The notes under the pieces are model-generated. The model did no database searches and was not told the origin of the DNA. It worked only from the letters and a program-made list of their open reading frames with translations. DNA of 64,000 bases from JANLQX01 sp031418775 (GTDB taxonomy: Bacteria > Actinomycetota > Acidimicrobiia > Acidimicrobiales > JANYDT01), in contig JANOJN010000228.1 of NCBI GenBank assembly GCA_031418775.1, positions 14,376-78,375 on the forward strand, given 5' to 3'. This document shows, in pieces, positions 7,701 through 16,523 of the stretch (positions within the stretch are counted from its first letter, which is position 1; each line of letters begins with the position of its first letter). A program made the translations under genes and the position numbers.

Positions 7701-9434
7701 ATGGTCGATAGTCCCGCTGCACCCGCCCCGACGCTGAGAGTCGGTGCCGCGCAGTTCTGTGCCGGAACGGATGTCGATGAGAACCTCGCCACCTGCCTGC
7801 GCCTCGTCGACGAAGCGGCCGCGCAAGGGGTCGAGGTTCTCGTTCTTCCCGAGTTCTCGAACCATGCCGCCTGGTACGACGACGCGTGGCACGCGTGGAA
7901 CGTGGCCGTCGACGTCGACGGCCCGTTCGTCGCCGCGATCGGCGCCCGCTCCCGACAGCACCAGATGTACGTGCAGCTGAACGTAAGTGTACGTAGCGAT
8001 AGCACTCCGGGCGGTCCGCTCACCACTTCGAACCTTCTGCTCGGTCCCGACGGCACGCTCGTCGGCCGCAGCGACAAGACCGTGTTGATGGGCAACGAGA
8101 ACACCCACTTCACGAAGGGGTCGAAACCAAACCCGGTCCTCGACCTCCCGATCGGACGAGTCGGCCTCTATGCGTGCATGGAAGGCGTGATCACCGAGCC
8201 GGCACGCGCTCTCGTCGTTCGAGGAGCGCAGCTCCTTCTCAACTCGCTGAACTCCTTCGCCACCGACGAGGCGTCGCTGCACATCCCGGTCCGCGCTGCC
8301 GAGAACGGCGTGTGGGTCGTCGCCGCCAACAAGGTCGGCCCGATCGTGCCGGTCGAGAAGCTGGCGTCCGTTGCCGAGATGCTCAAGGTTCCGCCTTCGG
8401 CGCTCAATGGTGGCGGTGAGAGCCAGATAGTCGCGCCCGACGGCACCGTCGTCGCCAGGGCCTCCCGCGACCGAGAAGAGCTCGTCGTGGCCGACATCTC
8501 GGTGGCCGCCGGGGTCGAAGCTGCCATGCTCCGACCGGATGGACCCGATCGGTTGGGCATGCGCCGTCCGGAGTTGTATCGCCGTCTCGGTGAGGATCCA
8601 AGGTTCCGCACCACATGTCCGCTTCATGCCGCTCCTGTCGTCGCCGCCATTGCGGTGCCGAAGGGTCCCCAACCGTCCGCTGTAGCGGACGTCGTGCGCC
8701 AGGCCGTCGCGGCCGGGGCGCGCCTTATCGTGCTTCCCGAGTTGTGCGGCCTCTTCGAGCAGGAAGACGTCCGAGGTCTCGACACGCGGGCGCTCAGCGA
8801 TGCGATCAGCGAGGCAGTCCGCACTGCCGAGCAGGAGGCGTTTGCGGTCACGTCGTTCCCGATCGATGGCGCCCACGTCGGCGTGGTCATCGGCTCGGCC
8901 GGCATCGTTCACCGCCAACTCCAGTTACACGCCTCGGCGCGACACGCCGACTGGTGCCGGGCGCTCGGATCGTCGGTGGAGTGGATCGACCTGCCCTTCG
9001 GCAGGGTGGCGGTGATCGTCGGCGACGACCTCGTGGTTCCCGAGGTCGCCCGACTGGCGGCGCTCGCCGGCGTCCAGATCGTGGCCGCGCCCATCTCCAT
9101 CGCCGAGCCGTGGGAGGTCACGCTCGGACTCGCCGAACGCTCGGCGGAGAACCGGATGTGTCTGGTCGCGGCGAGCGCGACGCCGGGGTTCGAGGCCGGA
9201 ATACTCACGTCGCTCCCCGCCGGGATGACGCTTTGGGCCGAGGGGCGCGAACGACCGTTCGACGGTTCCATCAACGTTCCCGACATCACCGTCGCCGGCT
9301 TCGGCCCGGGAGTGACCACGATGACGCTCCAGCCGCAGAACGCGGCCAACAAAGTGCTGTCACGAAACACCGATCTCCTCGACGGCCGCCCGTGGCAGAT
9401 CGCCGAACCGCTGACGACCTCACCGGCTTCGTGA
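7701..9434 (+). CDS. Tandem carbon-nitrogen hydrolase (nitrilase) protein
   Basis: This encodes 577 residues with two nitrilase folds. The first (about 11-300) has the full triad: E51 in LPEFSNH, K126 in RSDKT, C159 in YACMEG. The second (about 310-560) keeps a Glu (E347, LPELCG), but the cysteine position is glycine (VIVGDDLVVPE) and no equivalent lysine is seen, so it should be inactive and perhaps structural. I use ATG 7701 because residues before it are not conserved-looking; ATGs at 7620 and 7641 are alternatives. It probably shares the 7594-7700 promoter region with the divergent isomerase-like gene. The substrate is unknown; amides of small acids are likely. Confidence 0.8.
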   Translation: MVDSPAAPAPTLRVGAAQFCAGTDVDENLATCLRLVDEAAAQGVEVLVLPEFSNHAAWYDDAWHAWNVAVDVDGPFVAAIGARSRQHQMYVQLNVSVRSDSTPGGPLTTSNLLLGPDGTLVGRSDKTVLMGNENTHFTKGSKPNPVLDLPIGRVGLYACMEGVITEPARALVVRGAQLLLNSLNSFATDEASLHIPVRAAENGVWVVAANKVGPIVPVEKLASVAEMLKVPPSALNGGGESQIVAPDGTVVARASRDREELVVADISVAAGVEAAMLRPDGPDRLGMRRPELYRRLGEDPRFRTTCPLHAAPVVAAIAVPKGPQPSAVADVVRQAVAAGARLIVLPELCGLFEQEDVRGLDTRALSDAISEAVRTAEQEAFAVTSFPIDGAHVGVVIGSAGIVHRQLQLHASARHADWCRALGSSVEWIDLPFGRVAVIVGDDLVVPEVARLAALAGVQIVAAPISIAEPWEVTLGLAERSAENRMCLVAASATPGFEAGILTSLPAGMTLWAEGRERPFDGSINVPDITVAGFGPGVTTMTLQPQNAANKVLSRNTDLLDGRPWQIAEPLTTSPAS

Positions 9435-9445
9435 CGCAGCCTTTT

Positions 9446-9538
9446 GGGAGAGAGGTTGCCCCAATCCTTGGGGGCTAAACACCTCCGAGCGACGTTGGGA
9501 GGTGTTCTGCCCCCATATGTGGGGGCAACCTCTCTCCC
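9446..9538. repeat. 93-bp palindromic repeat element, copy 1
   Basis: Outer arms GGGAGAGAGGTTGCCCC and GGGGCAACCTCTCTCCC are perfect inverted repeats. Inner arms GGGGGCTAAACACCTCC and GGAGGTGTTCTGCCCCC pair with two mismatches around the loop GAGCGACGTT. Each half can also form its own hairpin, so a cloverleaf is possible. It lies between the convergent nitrilase and HD-domain genes, 11 bases after one stop and 6 before the other. It could act as a bidirectional terminator. Near-identical copies occur at 21071 and 48843. Confidence 0.9.
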
Positions 9539-9544
9539 GACGGC

Positions 9545-10078
9545 TCACCGGGTGACGGCTACCCGGCGGAGGATCGCTTCCCAGTGGTCGAGGCCGGGGA
9601 CGTCTCGTCCCTCGACCTTTGCGGCCTCATCCGCCCGGCGAAGCACCAGGGCATCTTCGGCTGCAGGTTCCGCCTCGAACGCCGCTCGTTCGCTGTCGTC
9701 CATGTCACCTCCCTGCAGGGCCAAGGTGTGGACGCTCTCCGACGAAAGCATCGCCCGATACTCAGCGTCGACCGTTACCAGATACCGCTTCGCGTCGACA
9801 TGGAGCTTCACGAGCGAGGCGACGCGGTCTCCGAGCAGCGGCCGAACGATGTCGGCGCCCACGACGCCGTGCATCGCTTCCGTCGTGACGCGATGCGCGA
9901 CGTCGTGGACCAGCCCGGCTACCTGTAGTTCGAGGTCATCGGGAACGCGTTGTGCGAGTTCGTACGCGCACTGAAGACCGTGCTCCTTGACGTCGCCGCA
10001 AAGAACGTCGAGGAGCGAATCGATCGTCCAGGCCACCGGGCCGGCACCGGCATCATTGGGCACAAGGTCGTTCGTCAT
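9545..10078 (-). CDS. PhnZ-like HD-domain oxygenase, phosphonate-linked
   Basis: This encodes 177 residues of the HD-domain family found in phosphonate operons, related to the mixed-valence di-iron oxygenase PhnZ. Candidate metal ligands are in order: H33 (EHGLQCAYE), H58-D59 (LVHDVAH), H70, H93 (KLHVDAKRYL) and D150 (RRADEAAKV). The run LALQGGDMDDSERAAFEAE is also typical of this group. PhnZ cleaves the C-P bond of 1-hydroxy-2-aminoethylphosphonate oxidatively. No PhnY partner is in the window, so the substrate is open. It is divergent from the phosphatase gene, with Pho-box-like repeats between them. Confidence 0.8.
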   Translation of the reverse strand: MTNDLVPNDAGAGPVAWTIDSLLDVLCGDVKEHGLQCAYELAQRVPDDLELQVAGLVHDVAHRVTTEAMHGVVGADIVRPLLGDRVASLVKLHVDAKRYLVTVDAEYRAMLSSESVHTLALQGGDMDDSERAAFEAEPAAEDALVLRRADEAAKVEGRDVPGLDHWEAILRRVAVTR

Positions 10079-10167
10079 TCGATCCTCCTGGGATCATCGG
10101 GGCCGGAAAGTGAGCGTGACGATACGGAGAACAGGTGAATCACAGGCCGGTACGTGCAGTCGCAACG

Positions 10168-10216
10168 GCGAACACTGCGTGAACGGCTGCTCCACGAGTG
10201 TTCGCGGCGTGTTCAC
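10168..10216. promoter_or_regulatory. Two Pho-box-like direct repeat pairs
   Basis: On the minus strand GTTCACGCAGTGTTCGC (10184-10168) and on the plus strand GTTCGCGGCGTGTTCAC (10200-10216) each show GTTCRC hexamers exactly 11 bases apart. This is the spacing and consensus of actinobacterial PhoP (Pho) boxes. The pairs face outward between the divergent HD oxygenase gene and the phosphatase gene, so I infer induction of both under phosphate starvation. The binding regulator is not shown by sequence. Confidence 0.6.
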
Positions 10217-10330
10217 TTGACGGACCCGCTCGGTCTCTCGACGCTTCATAGCGGGGATTCATGGTTGGACCGCCCCCGTCGCGACCCGACATGGTTCCCG
10301 GTCACCGTCATCGAGAAGAACGAGGATTCC

Positions 10331-11164
10331 TTGCGCCCCATCTCCGATCGCCATGCACAGGTGGCCCGAGCAACCGCCGGTCTCCACCGGGTGTTCGCCG
10401 CTTCCGCCGGCGCGGCCATCGACGCGCTGTCGCTCTGCCTGTCGACGATGACCCGCTCGGAACTCGAACGCGACACTGGCCTGGGCGCCGACGGCACGCC
10501 GACGATGCACCTCGACCGGGTCGTGGAAGCGGCGATCGTCGAGGCCACCGCTCCGTTCGGGGTGAACGTGCTGTCCGAGGAGATCGGGTTCGTCGATCGC
10601 GGGTCATCGCTCACGCTCGTCGTCGACCCGGTGGACGGATCGGCGAACGCCGCAGCCGACGTGCCGCTGTCATGCTTCAGCGCAGCTCTCGCCGACGATC
10701 ATCGTTTCGTCTCCGCGGCAACCGTGTGGCTCGAGACCGGCCGGACGTGGGCGGCTGATGCCTCGGGCCCGCGGCAGTCGCCCGGTCGCTGGGCGACCAC
10801 CGGTCGTCGGACTCTCGATGGTGCGGCCGTGTCGTTGCTCAGGCCACACCCACGGAACCGGGACGCCTGGTGGCGTGTCACCGAACGTGCTGCGCGCATA
10901 CGAATTCTCAGCACGACGTGTCTCGAAGCGATGCTGGTCCTCCAGGGGTCGACGGATGCCTTCGCCGATGCCGGCAGTGACACCCACCGACTCGTCGACC
11001 TGGCGGCCGCCGCGGTGCTTCTTCCGCTTGCCGGCGGCGTGGTCTTGGACGTGCGCGGACGCACCATCGAGTTCGACACCGACCTGACGAAACGATGGAG
11101 TGGGATCGTCGCGGCGACACCCGAACTCGCCGACGAGATCGCCGCCGCTGTGCTCGGTCAGTAG
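10331..11164 (+). CDS. Inositol-monophosphatase-family phosphatase
   Basis: This encodes a Mg-dependent sugar or inositol phosphate phosphatase fold of 277 residues. Motifs are SEEIG (the metal Glu), DPVDGSANA (the DPxDGT motif with Ser for Thr) and a C-terminal DTHRLVDLAAAA in place of WDxAAG. The start is uncertain. The frame runs open from GTG 10154, but that would place Pho-box-like repeats inside the gene. TTG 10331 has GAGGA 5 bases upstream and gives the normal family length. Next to C-P lyase genes it may dephosphorylate a ribose phosphate intermediate; that is inference. Confidence 0.7.
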   Translation: MRPISDRHAQVARATAGLHRVFAASAGAAIDALSLCLSTMTRSELERDTGLGADGTPTMHLDRVVEAAIVEATAPFGVNVLSEEIGFVDRGSSLTLVVDPVDGSANAAADVPLSCFSAALADDHRFVSAATVWLETGRTWAADASGPRQSPGRWATTGRRTLDGAAVSLLRPHPRNRDAWWRVTERAARIRILSTTCLEAMLVLQGSTDAFADAGSDTHRLVDLAAAAVLLPLAGGVVLDVRGRTIEFDTDLTKRWSGIVAATPELADEIAAAVLGQ

Positions 11165-11182
11165 ACGCGGTCGGGTCGGAGT

Positions 11183-12331
11183 TCAGCCGACACGACGCCC
11201 CGCGCTGTAGACACTGTTGACCATCGGCACACCGTCGCGCAGGGCCACCCGAACGAGATCGGCGCGCAGACCGGCGCTGATGCGACCGCGATCGTGCAAG
11301 TGCACGGCCCGGGCCGGTCCAGCCGTCACCAGCCCGATCGCCTCCGCCAGCGGAAGCACGCCGTTCGCGGCCAGCACGAACGGAGCGTGCAGGAGTGAGT
11401 ACGGCACGTAGTCACTCGTGACGATGTCGAGCACACCAGATCCGGCGAGGTGGGCGGCGGCGACGTTTCCCGAATGAGAACCCCCCCGGACGATGTTCGG
11501 AGCCCCGGCTGCCGTGAGCATCCCGGCTGCGCGCGCCCCACGCGCAGCGATCTCGCTGGTCGGAAACTCGGAGATCGTGACGCCGCTGCGCACGGCCAGG
11601 TCAATGTCGTCAAGGGTTGCGTCATCGTGGCTGGCGAGCGGGAGGCCCCGCTCGGTTGTCATCTTGGCGATCCGATCCCAGTTCGGCATCGAATGCTCGG
11701 CCTGGCGCGCCTGCAGTCGTTCGATATGGGTGTCGATGTCGACATCGACGCCACCGGAATCGGTCCGATACGGCCGGGTGGAGCTCCGGAAGTGATCGAG
11801 GTCGCGGTACTGACGCCCACCGGGGGTGTGGTCCATCAGCGACACCAGAGTGAGCAGCGGATTGTCGACGAGGTCCTCGAACAGGCCGGGCGTGCGGGCA
11901 TCGGCGACCTCGCAGCGATAGTGCAACTTGTGATCGATGCGGTTCGCCCCGCTCATCTGCGCGCTCGTGATGGCGTCGAGCGCCTGGCGCAAGATATCCG
12001 ACCGGAATCCATCGCCTCCGAGATCGCCGATGCACAGTGAGTCGAGCACCGTCGTTATGCCGCTCGCCGCCAACATCGCATCGTGTCCGGCAACGGCCGC
12101 AGCCGCCGGCCAGATGGACTGCGGACGCGGGCGCAGATGCCATTCGAGGGCGTCGGTGTGAATCTCGATCAGACCCGCGAGGAGGTAGTCGCCGTCGCCG
12201 TTGATCGCCGATGGAACGCCGGACCGACCTTCGCTTACGTCGGTGATGATCCCGTCGATGACCTGAACCGACCCGAAGATGATCTCGTGCTCCAGCACGA
12301 CGTCGATGTTCGTGATGACGAAGCTGTTCAT
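11183..12331 (-). CDS. phnM: C-P lyase pathway diphosphatase PhnM
   Basis: This encodes 382 residues of the amidohydrolase fold. GLIEIHTDALEWH near residue 55 is the PhnM form of the HxH metal motif. SHDDATLDDI and GGSHSGN supply later metal and substrate residues. PhnM removes pyrophosphate from alpha-D-ribose 1-methylphosphonate 5-triphosphate to give the PhnJ substrate. The ATG at 12331 overlaps the phnL stop by 4 bases (ATGA). It is the last gene of the phnGHIJKLM run. Confidence 0.93.
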   Translation of the reverse strand: MNSFVITNIDVVLEHEIIFGSVQVIDGIITDVSEGRSGVPSAINGDGDYLLAGLIEIHTDALEWHLRPRPQSIWPAAAAVAGHDAMLAASGITTVLDSLCIGDLGGDGFRSDILRQALDAITSAQMSGANRIDHKLHYRCEVADARTPGLFEDLVDNPLLTLVSLMDHTPGGRQYRDLDHFRSSTRPYRTDSGGVDVDIDTHIERLQARQAEHSMPNWDRIAKMTTERGLPLASHDDATLDDIDLAVRSGVTISEFPTSEIAARGARAAGMLTAAGAPNIVRGGSHSGNVAAAHLAGSGVLDIVTSDYVPYSLLHAPFVLAANGVLPLAEAIGLVTAGPARAVHLHDRGRISAGLRADLVRVALRDGVPMVNSVYSAGRRVG

Positions 12332-13134
12332 CGGAGGCTGCCCTTGGCGTCGGGGGGTGAAACGGAATCGCCGGCGCTCACAGGAATCGGGTCGACCGTG
12401 AACACTCTCGTGGCGACCCGCTCGCGCACGGCCGGGTCGTGGAAGATCCCGACGATCGCGGCACCGGCGTGGCGAGCTTCGCCGAGGAGCTCGACCACGA
12501 CGTCGCGATTGGCTTCGTCGAGTGAAGCCGTCGGCTCGTCAACGAGAAGAATCGGGTGACGTGCGGCAAGACCCCGAGCGACGTTCACGCGCTGCTGCTC
12601 GCCGCCGCTGAAGGTCGCCGGGGCGAGAGACCAGAGGCGCTCGGGGACGTTCAGCCGACGAAGCAACTCAGCCGAAGCCTCTCGCGCCTCCTCGGCGCTT
12701 CGCCCCTGCGCGAGTATCGGCTCACCGACGATGTCGATCGCCGGGACTCGCGGGATAACGCGGAGGAACTGGCTGACCCATCCGACCGTGTGGCGGCGGA
12801 TGTCGATGATGGTCGACGGCTCGGCAGTGACGACGTCGGTGAATGCGCCGGCGTGACGGATCCAGACTTGTCCAGCGGTCGGTTGGTAGTTCGCCGCGAG
12901 GCAGCGGAGCAGCGTCGACTTCCCCGCACCGGACGGACCGGAAAGCGCGATGCACTCACCGGCCGACACGTCGAGGTCGACGGACTCCAGCACATGGAGT
13001 CGCGCACCGCCCTGGGTGTAGAGGGTGAACGTCTTCGACAGACCACGCACGGCGATCGCCGTTGTGTCGGTCACGTTCATCGGAACCGAAGTCCCGACTG
13101 GGGACGGATCATGGACGAGAAGCGCAGAGTTCAT
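12328..13134 (-). CDS. phnL: C-P lyase ABC-type subunit PhnL
   Basis: This encodes a 268-residue ABC ATPase. Walker A is SGPSGAGKST, the signature FSGGEQQR and Walker B LLVDEPTASLD. The N-terminal LYTQGGARLHVLESVDL stretch and VSQFLRVIPRVPA are typical of PhnL rather than of transporters. It has no partner permease. In E. coli PhnL associates with the C-P lyase core. ATG 13134 overlaps the phnK stop (ATGA), which supports this start over the internal ATG at 13080. Confidence 0.92.
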   Translation of the reverse strand: MNSALLVHDPSPVGTSVPMNVTDTTAIAVRGLSKTFTLYTQGGARLHVLESVDLDVSAGECIALSGPSGAGKSTLLRCLAANYQPTAGQVWIRHAGAFTDVVTAEPSTIIDIRRHTVGWVSQFLRVIPRVPAIDIVGEPILAQGRSAEEAREASAELLRRLNVPERLWSLAPATFSGGEQQRVNVARGLAARHPILLVDEPTASLDEANRDVVVELLGEARHAGAAIVGIFHDPAVRERVATRVFTVDPIPVSAGDSVSPPDAKGSLR

Positions 13135-13901
13135 GGCACCAGTACCGAGGAGACGAGGAGTTGGGTATAGGCATGGCGAGGATCGTCGAGCACCCGATCC
13201 GTGAGCCCCTGCTCGACGACGTCGCCACCCTGCATCACCAGCAGACGATCTGCCAGCAACCGGGCGACCCCGAGGTCATGCGTGACGATCACCGCGGCAA
13301 GACCGAGGTCGTGGACAAGCGAACGAAGCAGGTCGAGCAGCCGGGCCTGCACGGATACGTCGAGGCCGCCCGTCGGCTCGTCGAGGAAGACGAGCCGGGG
13401 CCCGGGGGCGAGCGTGCGGGCAATCTGCAGCCGTTGCTGCATCCCGCCGGAAAACTGCCGGGGAAGGTCGTCGACGCGATCGGCGGTGATCTCGACCCGG
13501 TCGAGCCAGTCCGTCGCCGCGGCCCGGAGTGATCCGTAGTGACGGGTTCCGAGGTCCATCAGGCGTTCGGCGATGTTGGCTCCCGCAGAAACGCGCATGC
13601 GCAGGCCGTCGCGTGCGTTTTGCGTCACGAACCCCCACTCCGTGCGGGCGAGTCGTCGGAGCTCGACCTCATCGGCGGTCGTCACTTCGGTCGTCTGGCC
13701 AGCGCGGTCGCGGTAGTGGATCGAGCCCTCGACCCCTTGCAAGCGACCGGAGCAGGAAGCGAGCACGGTGGTCTTGCCGGAGCCGGACTCCCCGACGATT
13801 CCGAGAACTTCCCCCGGGAAGAGATCGAACTCGACGCCCCTACACCCGACGCGAGATCCGTAGAACTTGGTAAGTCCGCGTACGGAGAGCAGCGGGGTCA
13901 C
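13131..13901 (-). CDS. phnK: C-P lyase ABC-type subunit PhnK
   Basis: This encodes 256 residues. GTG 13901 overlaps the phnJ stop as GTGA; the longer frame to 14036 is shadow of phnJ. Walker A GESGSGKT is at 37-44, the signature FSGGMQQR and Walker B VFLDEPTGGLD. PhnK docks on the PhnJ face of the core complex in E. coli and couples ATP use to turnover. It resembles oligopeptide transporter ATPases, but its place between phnJ and phnL fixes the call. Confidence 0.93.
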   Translation of the reverse strand: MTPLLSVRGLTKFYGSRVGCRGVEFDLFPGEVLGIVGESGSGKTTVLASCSGRLQGVEGSIHYRDRAGQTTEVTTADEVELRRLARTEWGFVTQNARDGLRMRVSAGANIAERLMDLGTRHYGSLRAAATDWLDRVEITADRVDDLPRQFSGGMQQRLQIARTLAPGPRLVFLDEPTGGLDVSVQARLLDLLRSLVHDLGLAAVIVTHDLGVARLLADRLLVMQGGDVVEQGLTDRVLDDPRHAYTQLLVSSVLVP

Positions 13902-14800
13902 AGCACCGACTCCGTTTTCGAGGCGGGCGAACCGGCGAGGTTGGTCTGACACTGATAAGAGTCCGAACAGGCGAAGAGACGGGTGCCGAGGTCGTCGACG
14001 ATGATCTCGTCGAGGAAGGTGTCGGTCGCGCCACACAACCCGCAGGGCTGGTCCCGGTGCTCGATGGTGAACGGATAGTCCTCGAAGTCGAGGCTGCGTA
14101 CCTTCGTGTACGGCGGCACCGCGTAGATCCGCTTCTCGCGACCGGCACCGAAGATGGCGAGCGCAGGCGAGCGGTCGAGCTTCGGGTTGTCGAACTTCGG
14201 GATCGGCGACGGCGACATCAGATAACGCTCGTCGACCATCACGGGATAGCTGTACGCACTGGTCACCCGACCCTGTTGCGCGATGTCTTCGTACAAGCGG
14301 ACGTGCATCAGCGAGTAGTCGGCAGTCGCATGCAGGCGGCGGGTCGCCGTTTCACGCGGCTCGAGGAATCGAAGTGGCTCAGGGATCGGGACCTGGAACA
14401 CGAGGACCTGGCCCTCGCGCAGAGCCATCTCGGGAATTCGATGGCGGGTCTGGATGATCGTGGCCGCATCCGTCCGGTCGGTCGTTGCGACACCGGTCGT
14501 GCGGGCGAAGAAGGAACGGATCGAGACGGCATTGGTGGTGTCGTCGGAGCCCTGGTCGATCACCTTCAGCACGTCGTCTTGGCCGATGACCGCAGCGGTG
14601 CATTGGATTCCGCCGGTACCCCACCCGTACGGCAGGGGCATCTCGCGGCTGGCGAACGGCACTTGGTATCCGGGAACGGCCACCGCTTTGAGGATCGCCC
14701 GACGGATCGAACGTTTCGTCTGTTCGTCGAGATAGGCGAAGTTGTACCCGGTCGCACCGCCCGACGCGGGACTGTTGGCGCGGGTACCGGGTGCGTTCAT
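13898..14800 (-). CDS. phnJ: C-P lyase radical SAM subunit PhnJ
   Basis: This encodes 300 residues. It has the unusual PhnJ cluster motif C-X2-C-X21-C (C253, C256, C278) and the extra conserved C284, matching the spacing of the four E. coli PhnJ cysteines. It cleaves the C-P bond of ribose-1-phosphonate 5-phosphate to alkane and cyclic ribose phosphate, using SAM and a 4Fe-4S cluster. ATG 14800 overlaps the phnI stop by 4 bases. All catalytic cysteines are intact, so the enzyme should be active. Confidence 0.96.
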   Translation of the reverse strand: MNAPGTRANSPASGGATGYNFAYLDEQTKRSIRRAILKAVAVPGYQVPFASREMPLPYGWGTGGIQCTAAVIGQDDVLKVIDQGSDDTTNAVSIRSFFARTTGVATTDRTDAATIIQTRHRIPEMALREGQVLVFQVPIPEPLRFLEPRETATRRLHATADYSLMHVRLYEDIAQQGRVTSAYSYPVMVDERYLMSPSPIPKFDNPKLDRSPALAIFGAGREKRIYAVPPYTKVRSLDFEDYPFTIEHRDQPCGLCGATDTFLDEIIVDDLGTRLFACSDSYQCQTNLAGSPASKTESVL

Positions 14801-15885
14801 CGGGCGTTCGCCTTCTCCCAGTCGTCGCGTAGGCCGCGGACCAGGACGAGCTCGGACTGGAAGTCGACGTAATGAGGAAGCTTGAGGTGCTGGACGAATC
14901 CCGACGCTTCGAGGCTGTCGCTGTGGCTCACGACGAACTCGATGTCCTGCGCCGGCGCCTCCCCGTGCGACGCCTCCCCCAGCTCTTCAGCGCGCATAGC
15001 CCTGTCGACGAGTGACATCGCCATGGTCTTGCGCTCGGCTTGTCCGTACGCCAGGCCGTAGCCGCGGGTGAACTGCGGGGGCGTGCTCGCAGATCCCTGG
15101 AACTGATTGATCATCTCGCACTCCGTCACGTCGATCTCGCCGATGACGATCGGGAAGTCGAGCTCGTCGGGAACGATGGAAACGTCGACGCCGCCGATCC
15201 GTATCTCGCCGACGAACGGATGCGTCGACCCGTAGCCCCGTTGCGTCGAATAGGCGAGTCCCAGGAGGAAGCCCTCGTCGCCGCGCGCCAGCGCTTGGAG
15301 GCGCACGGGTCGGGCGGCCGGGAAGGCAAGCGGCTCGCGGGTGAGGTCGGTCACCAATTCGTTCGTCTCGGGCGTCGGATTCGCCTCGATGAGGCCCTCG
15401 CGGTCAAGGACGTCCAACACGTGCGGCAGAAGGCCGACATTCGACGAATCGGACCCGGTCGTGGCCGGGGGTTCGCTGCTGGGCGCGCGCTCGAAGTCGA
15501 TGAGCCGGTGCGAATAGTCGAACGTGGGTCCGAGGATCTGGCCCCCTGGGATGTCCCTGAACGTCGCCGAGATCCGTCTCTCCACTCGCATTGCCCTCGT
15601 ATCGAGGGGAACGCTGACACTCAACCGCGGCAGGGTTGTGCGGTAGGCCCGTACGAGGAAGACCGCTTCCACGAGGTCACCCTGGGCCTGGATGATGGCC
15701 AAAGCGGCGAGTTCGGGGTCATAGACGGACCCCTCGCTCATCACCCGTGACACGGCGAGCCACATCTGGTCCACGACCTGTTCGACCGTGAGAGCGAACG
15801 ACCCGTCTCGCGGGCGACGGCGCTCCTCGAGCAGTCGGTGAGCATTGGCGATCGCCGCCTCACCACCTTTGGTTGCTACGTACAT
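14797..15885 (-). CDS. phnI: C-P lyase nucleosidase subunit PhnI
   Basis: This encodes 362 residues from ATG 15885 (MYVATKGGEAAI), a start typical of PhnI. The upstream extension in this frame is shadow of phnH. PhnI displaces adenine from MgATP with the phosphonate to give ribose 1-phosphonate 5-triphosphate, within the PhnGHIJ core. Family blocks include AHRLLEERR, LDYS-like FDYSHRLIDFER, RGYGSTHPFVGEIR and the ending LPHYVDFQSELVL. Its ATG overlaps the phnH stop (TGATG). Confidence 0.94.
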   Translation of the reverse strand: MYVATKGGEAAIANAHRLLEERRRPRDGSFALTVEQVVDQMWLAVSRVMSEGSVYDPELAALAIIQAQGDLVEAVFLVRAYRTTLPRLSVSVPLDTRAMRVERRISATFRDIPGGQILGPTFDYSHRLIDFERAPSSEPPATTGSDSSNVGLLPHVLDVLDREGLIEANPTPETNELVTDLTREPLAFPAARPVRLQALARGDEGFLLGLAYSTQRGYGSTHPFVGEIRIGGVDVSIVPDELDFPIVIGEIDVTECEMINQFQGSASTPPQFTRGYGLAYGQAERKTMAMSLVDRAMRAEELGEASHGEAPAQDIEFVVSHSDSLEASGFVQHLKLPHYVDFQSELVLVRGLRDDWEKANAR

Positions 15886-16523
15886 CAGCCCTCCACATCG
15901 GTTGTTTTCAACGAGACTCGGGTGGACCGGGGCAGACCGACGATCCGACGGCCGGACACGAGCAGCAGATCCACACCTGCGGGGAATCGGTCGTGGTTCT
16001 TCGCCAGTTGCTCCCACAGCGAAGTGGTGAAGCCACGGGGTGCGATCTCGCGGGGTTCCCGACAGCCGGGGCCATCGAGCGACGCCGGCACACCGCCGAC
16101 GAAGTCTTCGACCGCAAGGATGATCGTGGTTGATTCCTCCGGAGACATCGCCGACCCAGCCGAGAACGAGCTGATGTGCGGAAGTTCCCCCAAGGTCGCG
16201 ACGTAGGCGAAAGCGCACGAGCTGTGGCTGCTGGCGAATCGAGCCCCAGCATGGAATCGAAGGTATGCGCGCGCACTTTCGGTGATGGCGGCGGAGGCCC
16301 ACAACGGCGTGTCACTGTCGACAAGGGAGAGAAGCATCGAAAGGGCTCCGACGGGAATCCCGAGGTCGGGGAGTTCAACGTCGACGAGATGAACGATGCC
16401 CGGATTGGCGAGCGCGTCCAGCGCAACGCGGAAACCGAGCTGTGCGCCGTGAACGGGGTCGACGAATCCGGGGGCGACCCTCGGAACCTGCCGCGAGGAT
16501 GCTGGTTCGACGGCGACCGTCAT
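15885..16523 (-). CDS. phnH: C-P lyase core subunit PhnH
   Basis: This encodes 212 residues from ATG 16523 (MTVAVEPASS), overlapping the phnG stop as TGATG. PhnH has a PLP-transferase-like fold without the lysine and is a structural part of the core. FVDPVHGAQLGFRVALDALANPG near the N terminus and the glycine/proline-rich DGPGCREPREIAPRG stretch are recognisable PhnH blocks. The length is close to the E. coli protein. Confidence 0.92.
   Translation of the reverse strand: MTVAVEPASSRQVPRVAPGFVDPVHGAQLGFRVALDALANPGIVHLVDVELPDLGIPVGALSMLLSLVDSDTPLWASAAITESARAYLRFHAGARFASSHSSCAFAYVATLGELPHISSFSAGSAMSPEESTTIILAVEDFVGGVPASLDGPGCREPREIAPRGFTTSLWEQLAKNHDRFPAGVDLLLVSGRRIVGLPRSTRVSLKTTDVEG

Noticed and set aside
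10154..10330. N-terminal extension of the phosphatase gene from GTG 10154
   Set aside because: It overlaps the Pho-box-like repeats, does not look like the family N terminus, and TTG 10331 has a better ribosome site.
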